Shown here: positions 63,822-64,000 of the stretch, in pieces
Layout of the letters: each line of letters begins with the position of its first letter
Numbering within the stretch: position 1 is the stretch's first letter
Made by a program: the position numbers and the translations under genes
DNA from: DASTPP01 sp035762175
GTDB taxonomy: Bacteria > Myxococcota_A > Polyangia > Polyangiales > Polyangiaceae
NCBI GenBank assembly: GCA_035762175.1
Contig: DASTPP010000148.1
Span: 19,005 to 83,004, forward strand
DNA: 64,000 nucleotides
Direction: 5' to 3'
The notes under the pieces: model-generated
What the model saw: the letters and a program-made list of their open reading frames with translations, nothing else
Told to the model about the DNA's origin: nothing
The model's database searches: none

Positions 63822-64000
63822 TCAACCGCGGGCGGGGGCCCGGGTTCGAGCAGGTCGACGAAGTGCGTAGTTGCTGGAATAGGCAGAGAAACTCGAGAGG
63901 CCCCCGAGGCCCCCGCGGAGGTCGTCCTCACGAAGCGCGGGCACCCGCTTCGGGGCCAGGTGCTGGCGGTCGACCGTCGCATCGCTCGCCGGCGCGATGG
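63822..64000 (-). CDS. C-terminal end of an unidentified protein (partial)
   Basis: An open minus-strand frame enters from the right edge with strong G/C third positions: APASDATVDRQHLAPKRV then PALREDDLRGGLGGLSSFSAY, ending at TGA (63822-63824). About 59 residues are visible, with no recognised family. Lying upstream on the same strand, it could belong to the same gene run as the DAC gene. Confidence 0.4.
   Translation of the reverse strand, partial: IAPASDATVDRQHLAPKRVPALREDDLRGGLGGLSSFSAYSSNYALRRPARTRAPARG

Overview
The window is a very GC-rich bacterial chromosome segment with strong G/C preference at third codon positions. Several features point to Myxococcota (a Polyangiales/Myxococcales-type organism): an internal MYXO-CTERM-like sorting segment, lipoproteins combining thrombospondin type 3 (TSP3) repeats with an OmpA domain, paired DUF5985 membrane proteins, many large sensor kinases, and an NtrC-type regulator. 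No tRNA, rRNA or CRISPR array was recognised.

Layout. 1-9624, minus strand: histidine kinase and NtrC-like regulator, ClC chloride channel, Lgt-like membrane enzyme, trehalose-6-phosphate synthase and a CPA1 Na+/H+ antiporter. 9640-9813: a divergent control region with two sigma-54-type promoters around dyad sites. 9828-17588, plus strand: TolC, HlyD and HAE1-type RND efflux genes, then a UspA reading frame joined in frame to an OmpA lipoprotein. 17719-18638: a winged-helix-like protein and two DUF5985 proteins. 19140-28435: NhaA with an RCK_C tail, a coiled-coil lipoprotein, UspA, OmpA lipoprotein, MscS channel (3' end unresolved), GH15 hydrolase and an HPF-like hibernation factor. 28708-36515: hybrid-input histidine kinase, DUF2254, a second NhaA, and a divergent metal-type two-component pair. 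36730-43664: HME-type RND pump, TSP3 outer-membrane protein, CPBP protease and a DUF1275 protein. 43838-47081 is scarred: an NhaA fragment, then a complete IS4-like element with 11-bp target duplications splitting another gene. 47320-51715: small membrane protein, CaCA antiporter, decayed AarF/UbiB pseudogene, coiled-coil membrane protein, CBS protein. 51900-58370, minus strand: UPF0182 protein, a MYXO-CTERM/beta-barrel composite and an HtrA lipoprotein. 58653-64000, minus strand: a compact set (transglycosylase, glycosyltransferase, zinc ribbon, tail-fibre-like protein) followed upstream by a compositionally foreign gene with diadenylate-cyclase signature motifs.

Most of the window reads as an ion, osmotic and general stress island. 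It holds three intact cation antiporters in the NhaA/CPA1 group plus one CaCA, a chloride channel, a mechanosensitive channel, trehalose synthesis, two universal stress domains, ribosome hibernation, HtrA and two RND pumps. Shared cis elements link some of these: a three-block motif precedes both the CPA1 and the first NhaA gene, and CusR/CopR-like boxes precede both the metal-type regulator and the HME pump.
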